Below are positions 1-9,957 of a DNA stretch of 64,000 bases, piece after piece (position 1 is the stretch's first letter; each line of letters begins with the position of its first letter). The translations under genes and the position numbers were made by a program. Source of the DNA: Paenibacillus naphthalenovorans. Lineage in GTDB: Bacteria > Bacillota > Bacilli > Paenibacillales > NBRC-103111. The notes below the pieces were generated by a model. That model saw only the letters and a list, made by a program, of their open reading frames with translations. It did no database searches and was not told the origin of the DNA. The stretch lies in the NCBI RefSeq assembly GCF_900099895.1, contig NZ_FNDY01000004.1, positions 186,001 through 250,000 of the forward strand, read 5' to 3'.

Positions 1-321
1 CAAACTTACACCAACAATAGAATAAAGATAGGTGGACATTAAGGCGATTGCGGGAAAAGTATCGCGGCGGTTCGGTTCACATACGACATTCACCTCGTGG
101 CCCAGTTGGCTGTAAATCATTTCTACTTGTCCCAGACCGGTTATGATGTACGACTGGTTCGAAAGTCCGGCGGCGGATATCTGCCCCCAAACCCTTTGCA
201 CCATGGATTCCAATTCCTGGTTTGAATTTTTCAGCACTTTAAGGAATTGCTTCGATCTGGAATCGTTGGATAATGGCCAAAGGCGTTTGCCTGAACCTCC
301 GGATAATAATACAAGTTTCAT
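1..321 (-). CDS. manC: Mannose-1-phosphate guanylyltransferase, N-terminal part (runs off left edge)
   Basis: Only the first 107 codons are in the window. Reading left from position 321, the protein begins MKLVLLSGGSGKRLWPLS and continues with SKQFLKVL, the nucleotide-sugar pyrophosphorylase signature (G-G-S/G-x-R-L-x-P and the downstream K-Q-F/L). This family makes GDP-mannose from mannose 1-phosphate and GTP in the cytoplasm. AGAGGAG lies just upstream of the ATG. It is the last visible gene of the exopolysaccharide operon, about 100 nt after the pyruvyl transferase gene, so mannose is probably a building block of the polymer. The C-terminal part, including any isomerase domain, lies outside the window. 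Confidence 0.88.
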   Translation of the reverse strand, partial: MKLVLLSGGSGKRLWPLSNDSRSKQFLKVLKNSNQELESMVQRVWGQISAAGLSNQSYIITGLGQVEMIYSQLGHEVNVVCEPNRRDTFPAIALMSTYLYSIVGVSL

Positions 322-424
322 AGAATCCACTCCTCTGATTTTAAACAATATAAATAAAAACTGGGCTTGCACAAAAAAGCTGCTTCCTTTTCTATGTCGA
401 ACAATGTCTTCGTTATGTCATGAG

Positions 425-1399
425 TCATGGAGCAACGGACTCCTGCTGCTGCATATTTATTTCTCCATCCAATTTCGCCGATGGATATTTATAGGTCCAG
501 GTTAGATAATAGTTCGAATTCTTACCATAAGAATTATCTAACAATATATTTTCCTTATCCAAAAGACATGCTAATATATGTCCATGAAGCCTGGAAGTTC
601 TCACTTTATGGTACGTACTAAAAAACTTGACCGATTTACTCACCAGATAATCAGCGTATTTATACCAAAACGGTTGTACGGGAAGTATATTGCCAACAGC
701 ACGATCCATTTTATGCAACTTCATAAACATTCTTGTTATTTTTCTATCGAGTGGCGTCAATAATGTTGACCAATCCTTTTGGTCATGTGTAGAACTTACA
801 TCCTTTTGATACGAATGATTGATTTCAATATCGGTTCTCAGAAAATGAAGCTCTTCCTTTTCCGCCTTGCCGGTTGGTTTCATTGGCCACAAGTGATGGG
901 CCATATCAGGACATAAATACACGAAACACTTATGAAACTTTTTCTTTGCCATTTCATAGTTGTTTGCGTCTCTTACAAAAACATGCAAATCCTTATGCCT
1001 ATTGAATATGACTGCTGTTTTATTGAATTCATTTTCGCTTTTGAAATAAATCGTTTGGGGCAGGATGACAATACGGTGCTCCGGATAATTGTCGATAATA
1101 TATTCCCTTAATGACTGATGCTGTAAATACATGTCTCCAAGATTGCCTCCGCCTTGAAGTACGATTGTCCACTCCTTGGGAATATACATCCCTTTTTTAA
1201 AATTAATACAACTGAACCTTGCTTTCACCTTATATTGGTTATCCCTAAAAAACGCCTCTGTTCCTTTCATGATCAGCAGATCGCCAACGTTATTATAAAC
1301 GGGGTAATCAATATAACAAATTTCTGTTTTTGGAGGGACTACCTTTAAAATTTGTTTGAGTTTTTCCTTGATCTCCTGCATAGGGTGTATGGCATTCAT
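425..1399 (-). CDS. epsO: Polysaccharide pyruvyl transferase, EpsO-like
   Basis: 324 residues. The protein resembles B. subtilis EpsO along its length: PVYNNVGDLLIMKGTEAFF near the start, VLQGGGNLGDMY around residue 80, VILPQTIYF around 110, and TSRLHGHILACLL followed by DNSYGKNSNYY near the C-terminus. These are marks of the polysaccharide pyruvyl transferase family, which adds a pyruvate ketal from phosphoenolpyruvate to a sugar and so gives an anionic polymer. The start ATG overlaps the stop of the flippase gene (ATGA), which implies translational coupling. The substrate sugar is not evident from sequence. Confidence 0.87.
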   Translation of the reverse strand: MNAIHPMQEIKEKLKQILKVVPPKTEICYIDYPVYNNVGDLLIMKGTEAFFRDNQYKVKARFSCINFKKGMYIPKEWTIVLQGGGNLGDMYLQHQSLREYIIDNYPEHRIVILPQTIYFKSENEFNKTAVIFNRHKDLHVFVRDANNYEMAKKKFHKCFVYLCPDMAHHLWPMKPTGKAEKEELHFLRTDIEINHSYQKDVSSTHDQKDWSTLLTPLDRKITRMFMKLHKMDRAVGNILPVQPFWYKYADYLVSKSVKFFSTYHKVRTSRLHGHILACLLDKENILLDNSYGKNSNYYLTWTYKYPSAKLDGEINMQQQESVAP

Positions 1400-2748
1400 A
1401 CAAGTCCCCTCCTCTTTAAATTAAGTACACTTTTCAAGTATTGATAATCATCTTTGTTGTATATTACTTGTTTAAGGGGAATTTTCAAAACGATGGGGAA
1501 CGAAACCAACGTTATGGCCAGCCGAATCATCGCTCCGGTTAACAAAGCGATACTTATTCCAATCAAGCCCCAGATCGGAGCCAGAATAAAAAACAAGCCT
1601 ACCGTTACGATTAAAGCAATGGCTTGTCTTACAACAATTAATCCTGGTCTGCCAAGTGCATTAAAAGCCTGTGCCAATATCCATGATCCTCCTCCGATCA
1701 CACACTCCCAGGATAATAGATAAAATATGAAGCTGGAACTGATAAAATCTTTTCCGAGAAACAGCTGAATCAGAAAGGGCCCCAATAAAATAAAAGGAAT
1801 GATAATCATGCCCATGATGATCATTGAGATCCGGAAGCCCCTGCTCACTTTGGTAACAATATCGGATTGATCCAGTCCTGTCACTTTCGGAAATATGACA
1901 TTGCTGACCGCGGTTTGCAATACGTTAAATACTCGGGATAACGTAAAAGCAACAGAATACAGGCCGAATTCGCGGGGGGTAAGCAGAGTAATAATAATGA
2001 TTTTGTCCAGCTGCCCTGAGAGTACTCCCAACAGTTCCAGGATAAAGACCCTAAGACCATAACGTGTAAAAGGAACAAGCAGCGAGTTGTTCCATTCCCA
2101 TTCCCATTTCCATTTATCTTTGATCTCGCGAATCATTAGGTAGATCGCCCATACAGTCACTAGGAAACTAACCAGGAAGTTATTGAGAATCGCAGAGTAA
2201 ACCGTAAGTTTACCTAACTGCCACAACAAAACAAGTCCTATAATATTAAACGTAGGAACGGAAAACCGAATCAGATTGTATATTTTGAACTTGTCGAGAC
2301 TCTGAAAAACCGCCAATAAAAGATTGGTTACCAACAGTAAAAAAATATGAAATACAATTAAAGATTGTGATAATTCAATAATAACAGGCGGATATTTCGC
2401 CATCCAAGCCGGCATCTGCCACCAGGCGATCCCGCCTACAACAACACTTGCCGGGAATTGAATAAATACGGAGTATAACAGATAAGTTTGTATATTATCT
2501 TTGCCGCCCTTTTTCATATGGTAGATTAGTGAATTGGGCAGTCCGAGATTAATTAAACTGGATAAGAAACCCGGCCAAAATAACGCCGCCGCTAACACTC
2601 CTCTTCCTTCAACCCCCAGCATTCTTGCTGTGATTACAGTAGTTAATACTGTAACCGCCAAAATAAATACATTGAAAAACATCGTTTGAACGATGGTGCC
2701 GAACATGCCGTTCCCAAAAAATTTGGTTCTTCTTGATAGTAAGCTCAT
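1396..2748 (-). CDS. Wzx-type polysaccharide flippase (MOP/oligosaccharidyl-lipid exporter)
   Basis: About 450 residues, with roughly twelve to fourteen hydrophobic segments and few charged residues between them, typical of the MATE/MOP superfamily of Wzx flippases. The N-terminal run TARMLGVEGRGVLAAALF is characteristic. It would move undecaprenyl-pyrophosphate-linked repeat units across the membrane. The reading frame opens at a GTG at 2760, but GTGGAG directly precedes the ATG at 2748, which I take as the start. It lies between ugd and the pyruvyl transferase gene in a tightly packed operon. Substrate specificity cannot be read from the sequence. Confidence 0.88.
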   Translation of the reverse strand: MSLLSRRTKFFGNGMFGTIVQTMFFNVFILAVTVLTTVITARMLGVEGRGVLAAALFWPGFLSSLINLGLPNSLIYHMKKGGKDNIQTYLLYSVFIQFPASVVVGGIAWWQMPAWMAKYPPVIIELSQSLIVFHIFLLLVTNLLLAVFQSLDKFKIYNLIRFSVPTFNIIGLVLLWQLGKLTVYSAILNNFLVSFLVTVWAIYLMIREIKDKWKWEWEWNNSLLVPFTRYGLRVFILELLGVLSGQLDKIIIITLLTPREFGLYSVAFTLSRVFNVLQTAVSNVIFPKVTGLDQSDIVTKVSRGFRISMIIMGMIIIPFILLGPFLIQLFLGKDFISSSFIFYLLSWECVIGGGSWILAQAFNALGRPGLIVVRQAIALIVTVGLFFILAPIWGLIGISIALLTGAMIRLAITLVSFPIVLKIPLKQVIYNKDDYQYLKSVLNLKRRGLV

Positions 2749-2779
2749 CACACACTCCACAAGAACTTAATATAATCCG

Positions 2780-4117
2780 TCATTTTACTCTTTCGATGAA
2801 ATCTGCAATATGACTCTGATTCACGTCAGGTCTGCCGATCGAGTAATAATTCAATCCGGTCTCTTCGATGCGTTCCTTGGCATACACGTTTCTGCCGTCA
2901 ATAAATACCGGCAGCTTCATCAATTTTTCTATGTTTTTCAAGTCAACTTCTTTGAACTCGTTCCATTCGGTCAACAAGCAGACGCCATGGCAATCGATGG
3001 CTGCATCTGTTATACTGTCACACCAAACAATGTTCTCATGGTTGACAACTTTTCTAAAGTTATTTATTGCGATCGGGTCATAAACTTTGATTATACAACC
3101 TTTCTTGATTAGTGTTTCAACAATTTCAATAGACGGAGCATCTCTTACATCATCGGTATTGGGTTTGAATGCTAATCCCCAAATCCCAATGGTTTTGGAA
3201 GAAAGGTTCCCCAATAGATCTTCAAGTTTATTAATGACATTGAATCTTTGATGTTTGTTTACTTCGACAACGGACTTCAACAACTTAAATTCATAATTGG
3301 CATTTCCGGCAATCTGAATTAATGCTTCCGTATCTTTAGGAAAGCATGATCCGCCGTAGCCGATCCCGGCATTTAAGAAGGATGGACCTATACGTTTATC
3401 CAGCCCCATTCCTTTGGCAACAAGTGTGACATCGGCGTTCACTTTTTCGCAAATATTTGCTATCTCATTGATAAATGAAATTTTAGTTGCGAGGAAGGCG
3501 TTGGAGGCATATTTGATCATTTCCGCGCTTCGAATATCTGTAACGATAATCTGGTCCGTGAGAGTTGAATGCAGTTCCACCGCTTTTTGTTCCGCCGGCT
3601 TGCTATCCGTTCCAATGATAATGCGATCCGGATACAAGGTGTCCTTAATGGCGGATCCTTCTCTGAGGAATTCGGGTACAGAAACGACGTCAAACGGATG
3701 TTCTGTCAATTCATATATCATTTGTGCGATCTTTTCATTGGTTCCTACAGGAACCGTACTTTTGGTCATGATGACTTTATATTCGTTGATCGCCAGCGCA
3801 ATTTCTCTTGCTGCCTGCTCTATATACTGTAAATTCGCCTCACCGTTTGGCAATGATGGAGTACCGACTGCAATGATAATAATCTCCGATGCTTGCACCG
3901 ATTCAGACAATTCATTAGTAAAAGACAGACGTCCGGCTTTTACGTTTTTGTCTATAAGTTCTTTCAAACCCGGTTCATAAATGGGTACCTCGCCGCGCTT
4001 CAGCATCTCTATTTTCGTTATGTCTTTATCAACACAAATCACCTTGTTTCCAAGTTCAGAAAAACAAACGCCGGAAACAAGGCCAACGTAACCTACACCT
4101 ATCACACTTATATTCAT
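2780..4117 (-). CDS. ugd: UDP-glucose 6-dehydrogenase
   Basis: 445 residues, the usual size for this family. The N-terminal NAD-binding motif is VIGVGYVGLVSGVCF; the catalytic cysteine is C258 in GYGGSCFPKD; WGLAFKPNTDDVRDAPS marks the C-terminal UDP-binding domain. The enzyme oxidises UDP-glucose twice to UDP-glucuronate in the cytoplasm, using the product of galU further upstream in the same operon. Its presence implies glucuronic acid in the exopolysaccharide. B. subtilis homologues are TuaD, YtcA and YwqF. Identification of the reaction is secure. Confidence 0.95.
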   Translation of the reverse strand: MNISVIGVGYVGLVSGVCFSELGNKVICVDKDITKIEMLKRGEVPIYEPGLKELIDKNVKAGRLSFTNELSESVQASEIIIIAVGTPSLPNGEANLQYIEQAAREIALAINEYKVIMTKSTVPVGTNEKIAQMIYELTEHPFDVVSVPEFLREGSAIKDTLYPDRIIIGTDSKPAEQKAVELHSTLTDQIIVTDIRSAEMIKYASNAFLATKISFINEIANICEKVNADVTLVAKGMGLDKRIGPSFLNAGIGYGGSCFPKDTEALIQIAGNANYEFKLLKSVVEVNKHQRFNVINKLEDLLGNLSSKTIGIWGLAFKPNTDDVRDAPSIEIVETLIKKGCIIKVYDPIAINNFRKVVNHENIVWCDSITDAAIDCHGVCLLTEWNEFKEVDLKNIEKLMKLPVFIDGRNVYAKERIEETGLNYYSIGRPDVNQSHIADFIERVK

Positions 4118-4185
4118 ATAAACACCCTCTATCCGTTTTTGTTACTCTCCCGAACTGATCATTTTCTATTTATCTCCGGTTGATC

Positions 4186-5085
4186 TCATCTTTTCATTAC
4201 CGAAGTCAGTGTATAACGTACAACCCCTAATCTATACATTAGTTTTGCCAAAATATGGATTGTTTTCTTCTTCTCTGATAAGTTGAAAAGGATGTAAACA
4301 AGGTAAAAAACGATTCTAATGTTGGAACCAATGAAAAACTTGAGTCTTTTTAACTTTTTTTCCACCCTGATTACATCGCTTACGCCCTGCCAGTATAATC
4401 TTCTGAGAAACCACTTTTTATTGATTCGATTAGAAGCGATCGTATGATTGACAAAAGCATACGGAGTATACATAATGATGTAATCCTTCCGTATTTTACG
4501 GATCAGTTCCGATTCTTCTCCCGAAAGCAAATTATTCCCTACTCGCCCCAAATCCGTTCGAAAGCAGCCATATTTCTTGAGGACGTCTTTTCTAAACGCA
4601 ACATTCGCTCCGAAAGGTATGGAATTGTGATCCATTTCAGTGACTTTATCCGAGTAGTCCAGTATGGTATACAAAGAGTAATACCTTTCAGGCAGCCAGG
4701 TTGGAACGGACTTTTCCCAAACCGGATTGATTTTCCCACCTACGCAGGCAACCTTCTCATCTTGAAAGCAATCCAAGATGTGTCGTATCCAATCCTGACA
4801 AGCAGTCGCATCATCATCCAAAAATAAAATAAACTCGCCCTTTGCCTCTGCAATAGCTCGATTTCTGGCATAAGACAAGCCTTTATTGACTTCCAGGACA
4901 TACCTGACATGATGCTCTTTTTCTACAATGGGCATCACTAATTGGGCTGTATGATCCGTGGAATTATTATCGATAATGAGAATTTCGTATTCTGTATCAG
5001 GATAGGACTGTACCAGCACACTGTTTATTGTTTTTTCCAAATATTCCGCCCGGTTAAAGGTACATATGGCCACAGTTACTTTCAT
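4186..5085 (-). CDS. Family 2 glycosyltransferase (GT-A fold)
   Basis: 299 residues starting MKVTVAICTFNRAEYLEKTI, the classic GT2 opening. IIDNNSTDHT follows near residue 38, and the metal-binding DXD equivalent is FLFLDDDATA near residue 90. A C-terminal hydrophobic segment (FYLVYILFNL) may anchor it to the membrane face. It would transfer one sugar from a nucleotide-sugar donor to the lipid-linked repeat unit. It lies between a GT4 gene and ugd in the exopolysaccharide operon. Donor and acceptor cannot be assigned. Confidence 0.9.
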   Translation of the reverse strand: MKVTVAICTFNRAEYLEKTINSVLVQSYPDTEYEILIIDNNSTDHTAQLVMPIVEKEHHVRYVLEVNKGLSYARNRAIAEAKGEFILFLDDDATACQDWIRHILDCFQDEKVACVGGKINPVWEKSVPTWLPERYYSLYTILDYSDKVTEMDHNSIPFGANVAFRKDVLKKYGCFRTDLGRVGNNLLSGEESELIRKIRKDYIIMYTPYAFVNHTIASNRINKKWFLRRLYWQGVSDVIRVEKKLKRLKFFIGSNIRIVFYLVYILFNLSEKKKTIHILAKLMYRLGVVRYTLTSVMKR

Positions 5086-5145
5086 TTTAACAGCCTCTTA
5101 TCTTATTTAGATTAAATCCAACTTTATTCCGTTGGATTCATTTCA

Positions 5146-6276
5146 TTAGTTTAACTGTTCGATGATTTTCACTCTGTGCTTCCAAAAACATTTCTCAACA
5201 ACCCATTTTTTTCCGTTTTCTCCCATTTGTTTTGCCAATGCTTCATTTGTCAGCAGTTCTTTTAACTTCACACGGATCTCTTCCGCATTCAACGGATCTA
5301 CAAGAAAACCCGTGGTTTGATCCAATACCGCTTCAGGAATTCCGCCGCTGTTTCCTCCAATGACCGGCAGGCCATAATAATTGGCTTCCAGGAATACGAT
5401 TCCGAATCCTTCTACATCGCCATTTTCTTTAATTTCTCTGCTTGGCATGATAAAGATATTCGAGCATAAATATAAGCCTTCAAGCTCATCATTATCCAAG
5501 GTTCCTGTAAATATCACGCTTTGGTTCAACCCATAGTCATTCGCTATTTTTTCCAATGTTTTCCTATAAGGACCGTCACCGCATATGACATACCGAATAT
5601 CAGGATTATCTCTGCATATCGTCTTTAGAGCTTTTAGAACAACGTCATGGCCTTTACGTTCAACCAACCTGGAAACCGTTAATATGACTTTTTTGTTATG
5701 CAAATCATAGCGGTCTTTAATCTCTGTTAAATTATGCTTTACATCTGGTTTTTCATGGATTCCTGGTTGAACGATGACGATATTTTCATTAGAAAAACCC
5801 ATCTCCTTCACTTTTTCACTCGTATACTTGCTGTTGCAAATGATTTTTTTCGAGTGTCTTAATATAAATAATAAGGATTGATATGTTCTTTTGGTGTTTT
5901 TCAAACTTAAAATGTCCAACCCGTGAGTATAGCAGTAATAATCAACATGCAATACCCATTTGGCTATAGGCCCGACAAGGCCAATGGGATAGACATTCCC
6001 AAAGTGGATTTCATCATATTTGATTTTGTACTTTAAATAAATCAAGTATATGATTAATTTGAACAGTACGAGGACATTTTTAAACTTATTGCCCTTCATT
6101 GAAGTACGAAATATTTTATATGTTTGTTCATGATCAAATTCTTTTGCCTTTTCGTGTGTGTGTGTCAGTACAAACGAATCGGCAGGATTTAAATTCGAAA
6201 TGATGCCATGAACGTAATTTTGTATACCGCCGGCTTCCGGCGGGAAATCAATACTGACAAACAGCCGCTTTTTCAT
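5146..6276 (-). CDS. Family 4 glycosyltransferase (GT-B fold)
   Basis: 376 residues. The N-terminal FPPEAGGIQNYVHGI is the GT4 acceptor-domain loop. VSRLVERKGHDVVLKAL opens the C-terminal domain at about residue 205. The donor-binding E-x7-E motif is EGFGIVFLE, followed by YGLPVIGGNSGGIPEAV. It should add one sugar to the growing repeat unit on the inner membrane face. It sits in the middle of the exopolysaccharide operon with an 86-nt spacer before it. Similar proteins are often mannosyl- or glucosyltransferases, but specificity is not determinable here. Confidence 0.92.
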   Translation of the reverse strand: MKKRLFVSIDFPPEAGGIQNYVHGIISNLNPADSFVLTHTHEKAKEFDHEQTYKIFRTSMKGNKFKNVLVLFKLIIYLIYLKYKIKYDEIHFGNVYPIGLVGPIAKWVLHVDYYCYTHGLDILSLKNTKRTYQSLLFILRHSKKIICNSKYTSEKVKEMGFSNENIVIVQPGIHEKPDVKHNLTEIKDRYDLHNKKVILTVSRLVERKGHDVVLKALKTICRDNPDIRYVICGDGPYRKTLEKIANDYGLNQSVIFTGTLDNDELEGLYLCSNIFIMPSREIKENGDVEGFGIVFLEANYYGLPVIGGNSGGIPEAVLDQTTGFLVDPLNAEEIRVKLKELLTNEALAKQMGENGKKWVVEKCFWKHRVKIIEQLN

Positions 6277-6362
6277 AATACCTCCTTTTTACTGACGAAT
6301 GATGGTTAAGACGGTTGCCTCATGTCTGCAATCATCATTTGGTCATCGATTTGAATATCCTA

Positions 6363-8690
6363 TTACATATGCTGCGACAGGAAAGCTTTCTTGGTCAGTC
6401 GATTATAGATTTGTGAAACATCTCTGGATTTATTTTTTGCATCAAAAAATTTTTTGACATTTTCATATCCTGTTGAAGATAGGCTTTCGTACTGATGCTC
6501 GCTTAAATCATAGATTTCTTTAATTTGATGTGCCAAATGATCAATATCTCCGTCCTGACAAATAAAACCTCCTTCAGTCCTTGCAATAATTTCGTGTGCT
6601 CCTCCGGAATTCGCAACGATTACCGGGGTTTTTGCAAGCAATGACTCTATGATGACTCGACCGAATGGCTCTTTATCCGAGAAATTAATCGTCACATCAC
6701 ATTCACCCATAGCTTTAATCGGTGTACGGGTATGACCTTTAAAATTAATGTTGTATTCAAGCCCTAATTCTGCTACCAGATCTTTCAGCTGCTGTAAATA
6801 AACATCGGACCCATCTACGGCCGTATCGCCATAAATGTTAAGCTTCCAATTGGTGATGTTGAATTTTCGGGTAAATATGGAGAGCGCCTTGATGATATAG
6901 TCATATCTTTTCCACTCAACGATTCTCCCAATTACTCCAATGACTAATATACCATCTTCTTTAAATTTTCTTTGCTTCTCTAAGCTTGCATCATTTTTTT
7001 GCTCAATTCCGTTATATACAACAGCACACTTTCTCTTTACTTTTATCGTGCTTTTTACGAAATCCGATATACAAATGACTTGATCGAAAAAATGGGGGAG
7101 CAGCCATGTATAAAATTTGGATTCCATTGCATCTCTATGATGCCAAATGGTTTTCGCTTTTGTGAAGTATTTGGCAAATAGTACATACCATGGAGCTCTC
7201 CAACCATTGGCATGAACAATATGAATGTTGTGCTTCCTGACCAAATGAATGATTGCCATATTTCGTTGAATATAAGCTGCAATGTTTTTTTTGATGCTCC
7301 CCAATTCCATATGCAGCCGTTTATGAGGAGTTTTAATTTCATCTACATATTCGGTATCCTGCGGACAAAGCAAATAAATGTTATACAGGCTTGTGTCCAT
7401 ATGATTGATAAGATGAATCAGACTTTGCTCGGCTCCACCCTTCTTCTTGGAATGAGTCACATACATCACATTCATCTTATGATCATGAACGGGAGAATCG
7501 AAATGATCCAGGTTAGCGGCATGCTTTTCCAATATGAGCTGATTTGAATAATGGGCTTGCACTTCCTGATATCCTAATTCCCCCATTTGCCCGGCCAGAT
7601 CTTTATTGTTCAACAACTTCAATATTGTTTTCTCCATATCTGCAGAGCTGTCTGCTACTTCGAAGCTGCCTTCCTTTAAATGTATCCCCTCTGCACCGAT
7701 ACTTGTAGTTACGACCGGTTTTTTCATCGCCAACGCATTTAATATTTTAATTCTCATCCCGCCGCCAATTTTTAATGGAACGACGAAAACGTCTGAAGCG
7801 GCAATGTAGGGTCTTTCATCTTCGACAAAACCGGTAACATGAACATTCTTTGGATATTGCGATTCATATTTCACGATGCTTTCCGGAGGATTCTTACCGA
7901 CAATATAAAATTGGATATTGGGTACTTGACGCAGCAATGATGGAAACACGTTTTCCATAAACCACGTAACCCCTTGAATATTAGGCATCCAAGCCAATGA
8001 ACCTAGAAAGGTTATCGTCGGCCATTCATTTTGCCGGTAATCCAGAGGAACATATTTATTCATATCAACCCCTGCAGGCAGTAAACTTAATCTAACACGA
8101 TGATTCATTTTTTCCATTAAATTCAAATCTTCCTGCGTAATCATAATGCACTCGTCAAAATCAGCACAAATACTGCTTTCGTAAGCGTTAAGCTTTGCAT
8201 ACTGCATCTGAAAATACAGTTTCTTAATCGGGTTTCGTTCTTCCTCTGCCACTCTTTTCATGATCAGGCTTTCCACATTATGCTGTCTCAACACCACTAT
8301 CAAATGGGGATAGGTTTGTTTAATAAGCCTCCCGTAATAAGCCATATGCAGATGATCCACGTAAACAATGTCGATATTCAGCTCAGATAATAATGAAAAA
8401 ACCAATTCTCTCATCTGCCGATTCACGTACTTCTCCATGTTGTAGGACAAAGGCGAGATCAGGTTTTTCATTCCACCTCCTAATGTATTGGCATAGTCAA
8501 CCGGCACTCCATACACTTGCATTTCCAGCGGGAAAGTGCTTAAGTCATCTTTTTCTTTTGAGTAAAAGGTGCACACCGTGATATGATGACCATATTCCGC
8601 CAAATGCTTTAGTGTATTAAAGCTGACAATCTTCCCGCCGTCATTGGGGGGATACGGATAAAGATGTGTTAAAAATAAAATGTTTTTCAT
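6363..8690 (-). CDS. Fused double GT4 glycosyltransferase
   Basis: 775 residues, about twice the normal GT4 length, made of two complete GT-B units. Unit 1 (about 1-390) begins FLTHLYPYPPNDGGKI and ends with GGGMRIKILNALAMKKPVV; it has Asn where many GT4 enzymes carry the second Glu of E-x7-E. Unit 2 starts at about residue 406 (NVMYVTHSKKKGGAEQSL) and keeps a full motif, EPFGRVIIE. There is no ribosome binding site before the internal Met406, so this reads as a true fusion. It could add two consecutive sugars. Unit 1 resembles the GT4 encoded at 9958-11226. Confidence 0.9.
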   Translation of the reverse strand: MKNILFLTHLYPYPPNDGGKIVSFNTLKHLAEYGHHITVCTFYSKEKDDLSTFPLEMQVYGVPVDYANTLGGGMKNLISPLSYNMEKYVNRQMRELVFSLLSELNIDIVYVDHLHMAYYGRLIKQTYPHLIVVLRQHNVESLIMKRVAEEERNPIKKLYFQMQYAKLNAYESSICADFDECIMITQEDLNLMEKMNHRVRLSLLPAGVDMNKYVPLDYRQNEWPTITFLGSLAWMPNIQGVTWFMENVFPSLLRQVPNIQFYIVGKNPPESIVKYESQYPKNVHVTGFVEDERPYIAASDVFVVPLKIGGGMRIKILNALAMKKPVVTTSIGAEGIHLKEGSFEVADSSADMEKTILKLLNNKDLAGQMGELGYQEVQAHYSNQLILEKHAANLDHFDSPVHDHKMNVMYVTHSKKKGGAEQSLIHLINHMDTSLYNIYLLCPQDTEYVDEIKTPHKRLHMELGSIKKNIAAYIQRNMAIIHLVRKHNIHIVHANGWRAPWYVLFAKYFTKAKTIWHHRDAMESKFYTWLLPHFFDQVICISDFVKSTIKVKRKCAVVYNGIEQKNDASLEKQRKFKEDGILVIGVIGRIVEWKRYDYIIKALSIFTRKFNITNWKLNIYGDTAVDGSDVYLQQLKDLVAELGLEYNINFKGHTRTPIKAMGECDVTINFSDKEPFGRVIIESLLAKTPVIVANSGGAHEIIARTEGGFICQDGDIDHLAHQIKEIYDLSEHQYESLSSTGYENVKKFFDAKNKSRDVSQIYNRLTKKAFLSQHM

Positions 8691-8705
8691 TTAATTTTAA
8701 CCTCA

Positions 8706-9935
8706 TTAAGAAGGATCTGGTCGTAATAACTTATCCGAAACGAATACAGGAGATTCTTTCTCTATTTTCAGGCTGCTGCAAACTAATGTTAAGGTATAAA
8801 TTAAATATATGGTTTGAGGCTGGAGCAAGCTGCCCGAAAGAATCAAATACATAAAAAGGAATGAAAAAGAAAGTGCCTTAGATTCTACACGTGTCATCGA
8901 ATAGATAATAAATATCAAAAATACGATGCCGACAATTAAACCATATTCATAAAGCAACTTTGCAATGGTGGAGAAGTTGGCTTTAAATGCCAAATCATAC
9001 TCATCCACTTTGCCTATACCTATTCCCTTGATTAATAACGTAGCATCTGAACGTTTAATTTCATCGAATGCTTTGTAAGGCCCGATAAATCGTTGAAAGG
9101 CACTGGATTGCGAAGAATTAAATTCACCGTATCTACTAATGAGTGCCGAGGAGTATTCACTATTGATATACAGGAAAGAAAAAATAAATAAAACCCCAGC
9201 CATTACAAATAATTTCCATAATTTCATGCGATAAATAATAAAAGGAACACTCACGCATAAAAGCAGAATTCCTGTCCCCGAAAATGAGGAGAGTAATCCC
9301 AACAAATAGATGAATATGGATTTGATTCGTTTGAAATAGATCAGCTCGATGATGATAGCCACTGCTAAAAATTGCGAATAAAATGATGGTTCCAAAAAAA
9401 AGATACCGTTGGATTTGTAAATACTTGAGCCCCATTGAATTGGATAAGGGTTTTGATAATGCTGTTGAACGAACTGGGCCGGCAGCAAATTAAAATAATC
9501 TTGGAATTTCCAAATATGAACTGCCTGCAGTACGAATTGGATGATCCCGATCATTGCGGCAGCAAACATTAATTTTTGAAATAAGATTAATAGGTCTCTG
9601 TGGAGCTTTTCGGTTATTTCTTTTTGGATCAGTACAAAAGGCGCGTAGCAGATAAGAATGTAAATAACTGAAAAATGGGAATATTCATTTTGAAATAACA
9701 ACAGGGATAACATCAATACGGTAAACAAATAAAAAAGTATGAATTTTACTTTATCTAAAACAAGTGTCTTTTGAATGATAAGTATGATTATTACTCCATA
9801 AATGACCGGAATAATCATTGGTAATTGCTTGTCTCCTAACGGAAGAGCGAATCTCTGGCTAAACACAATAAAAAACAGCAGGAAACCGTAAAGAAAATAA
9901 GTTTTTCTTAATCTTTTCGGATCTTCCGGTAACAT
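8706..9935 (-). CDS. Wzy-like exopolysaccharide polymerase (O-antigen polymerase/ligase-like)
   Basis: 409 residues, very hydrophobic, with about ten to twelve membrane segments and one larger outside loop. The stretch GIFFLEPSFYSQFLAV and the following GLLSSFSGTGILLL are typical of Wzy/EpsK-type polymerases. It would join lipid-linked repeat units on the outer face of the membrane under control of the Wzz-like protein. It is packed between two GT4 genes with gaps of 15-25 nt. Family members share little sequence, so the call rests on topology, this motif and context. Confidence 0.8.
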   Translation of the reverse strand: MLPEDPKRLRKTYFLYGFLLFFIVFSQRFALPLGDKQLPMIIPVIYGVIIILIIQKTLVLDKVKFILFYLFTVLMLSLLLFQNEYSHFSVIYILICYAPFVLIQKEITEKLHRDLLILFQKLMFAAAMIGIIQFVLQAVHIWKFQDYFNLLPAQFVQQHYQNPYPIQWGSSIYKSNGIFFLEPSFYSQFLAVAIIIELIYFKRIKSIFIYLLGLLSSFSGTGILLLCVSVPFIIYRMKLWKLFVMAGVLFIFSFLYINSEYSSALISRYGEFNSSQSSAFQRFIGPYKAFDEIKRSDATLLIKGIGIGKVDEYDLAFKANFSTIAKLLYEYGLIVGIVFLIFIIYSMTRVESKALSFSFLFMYLILSGSLLQPQTIYLIYTLTLVCSSLKIEKESPVFVSDKLLRPDPS

Positions 9936-9957
9936 TGTACATTTCCTTTCCTTGAAC

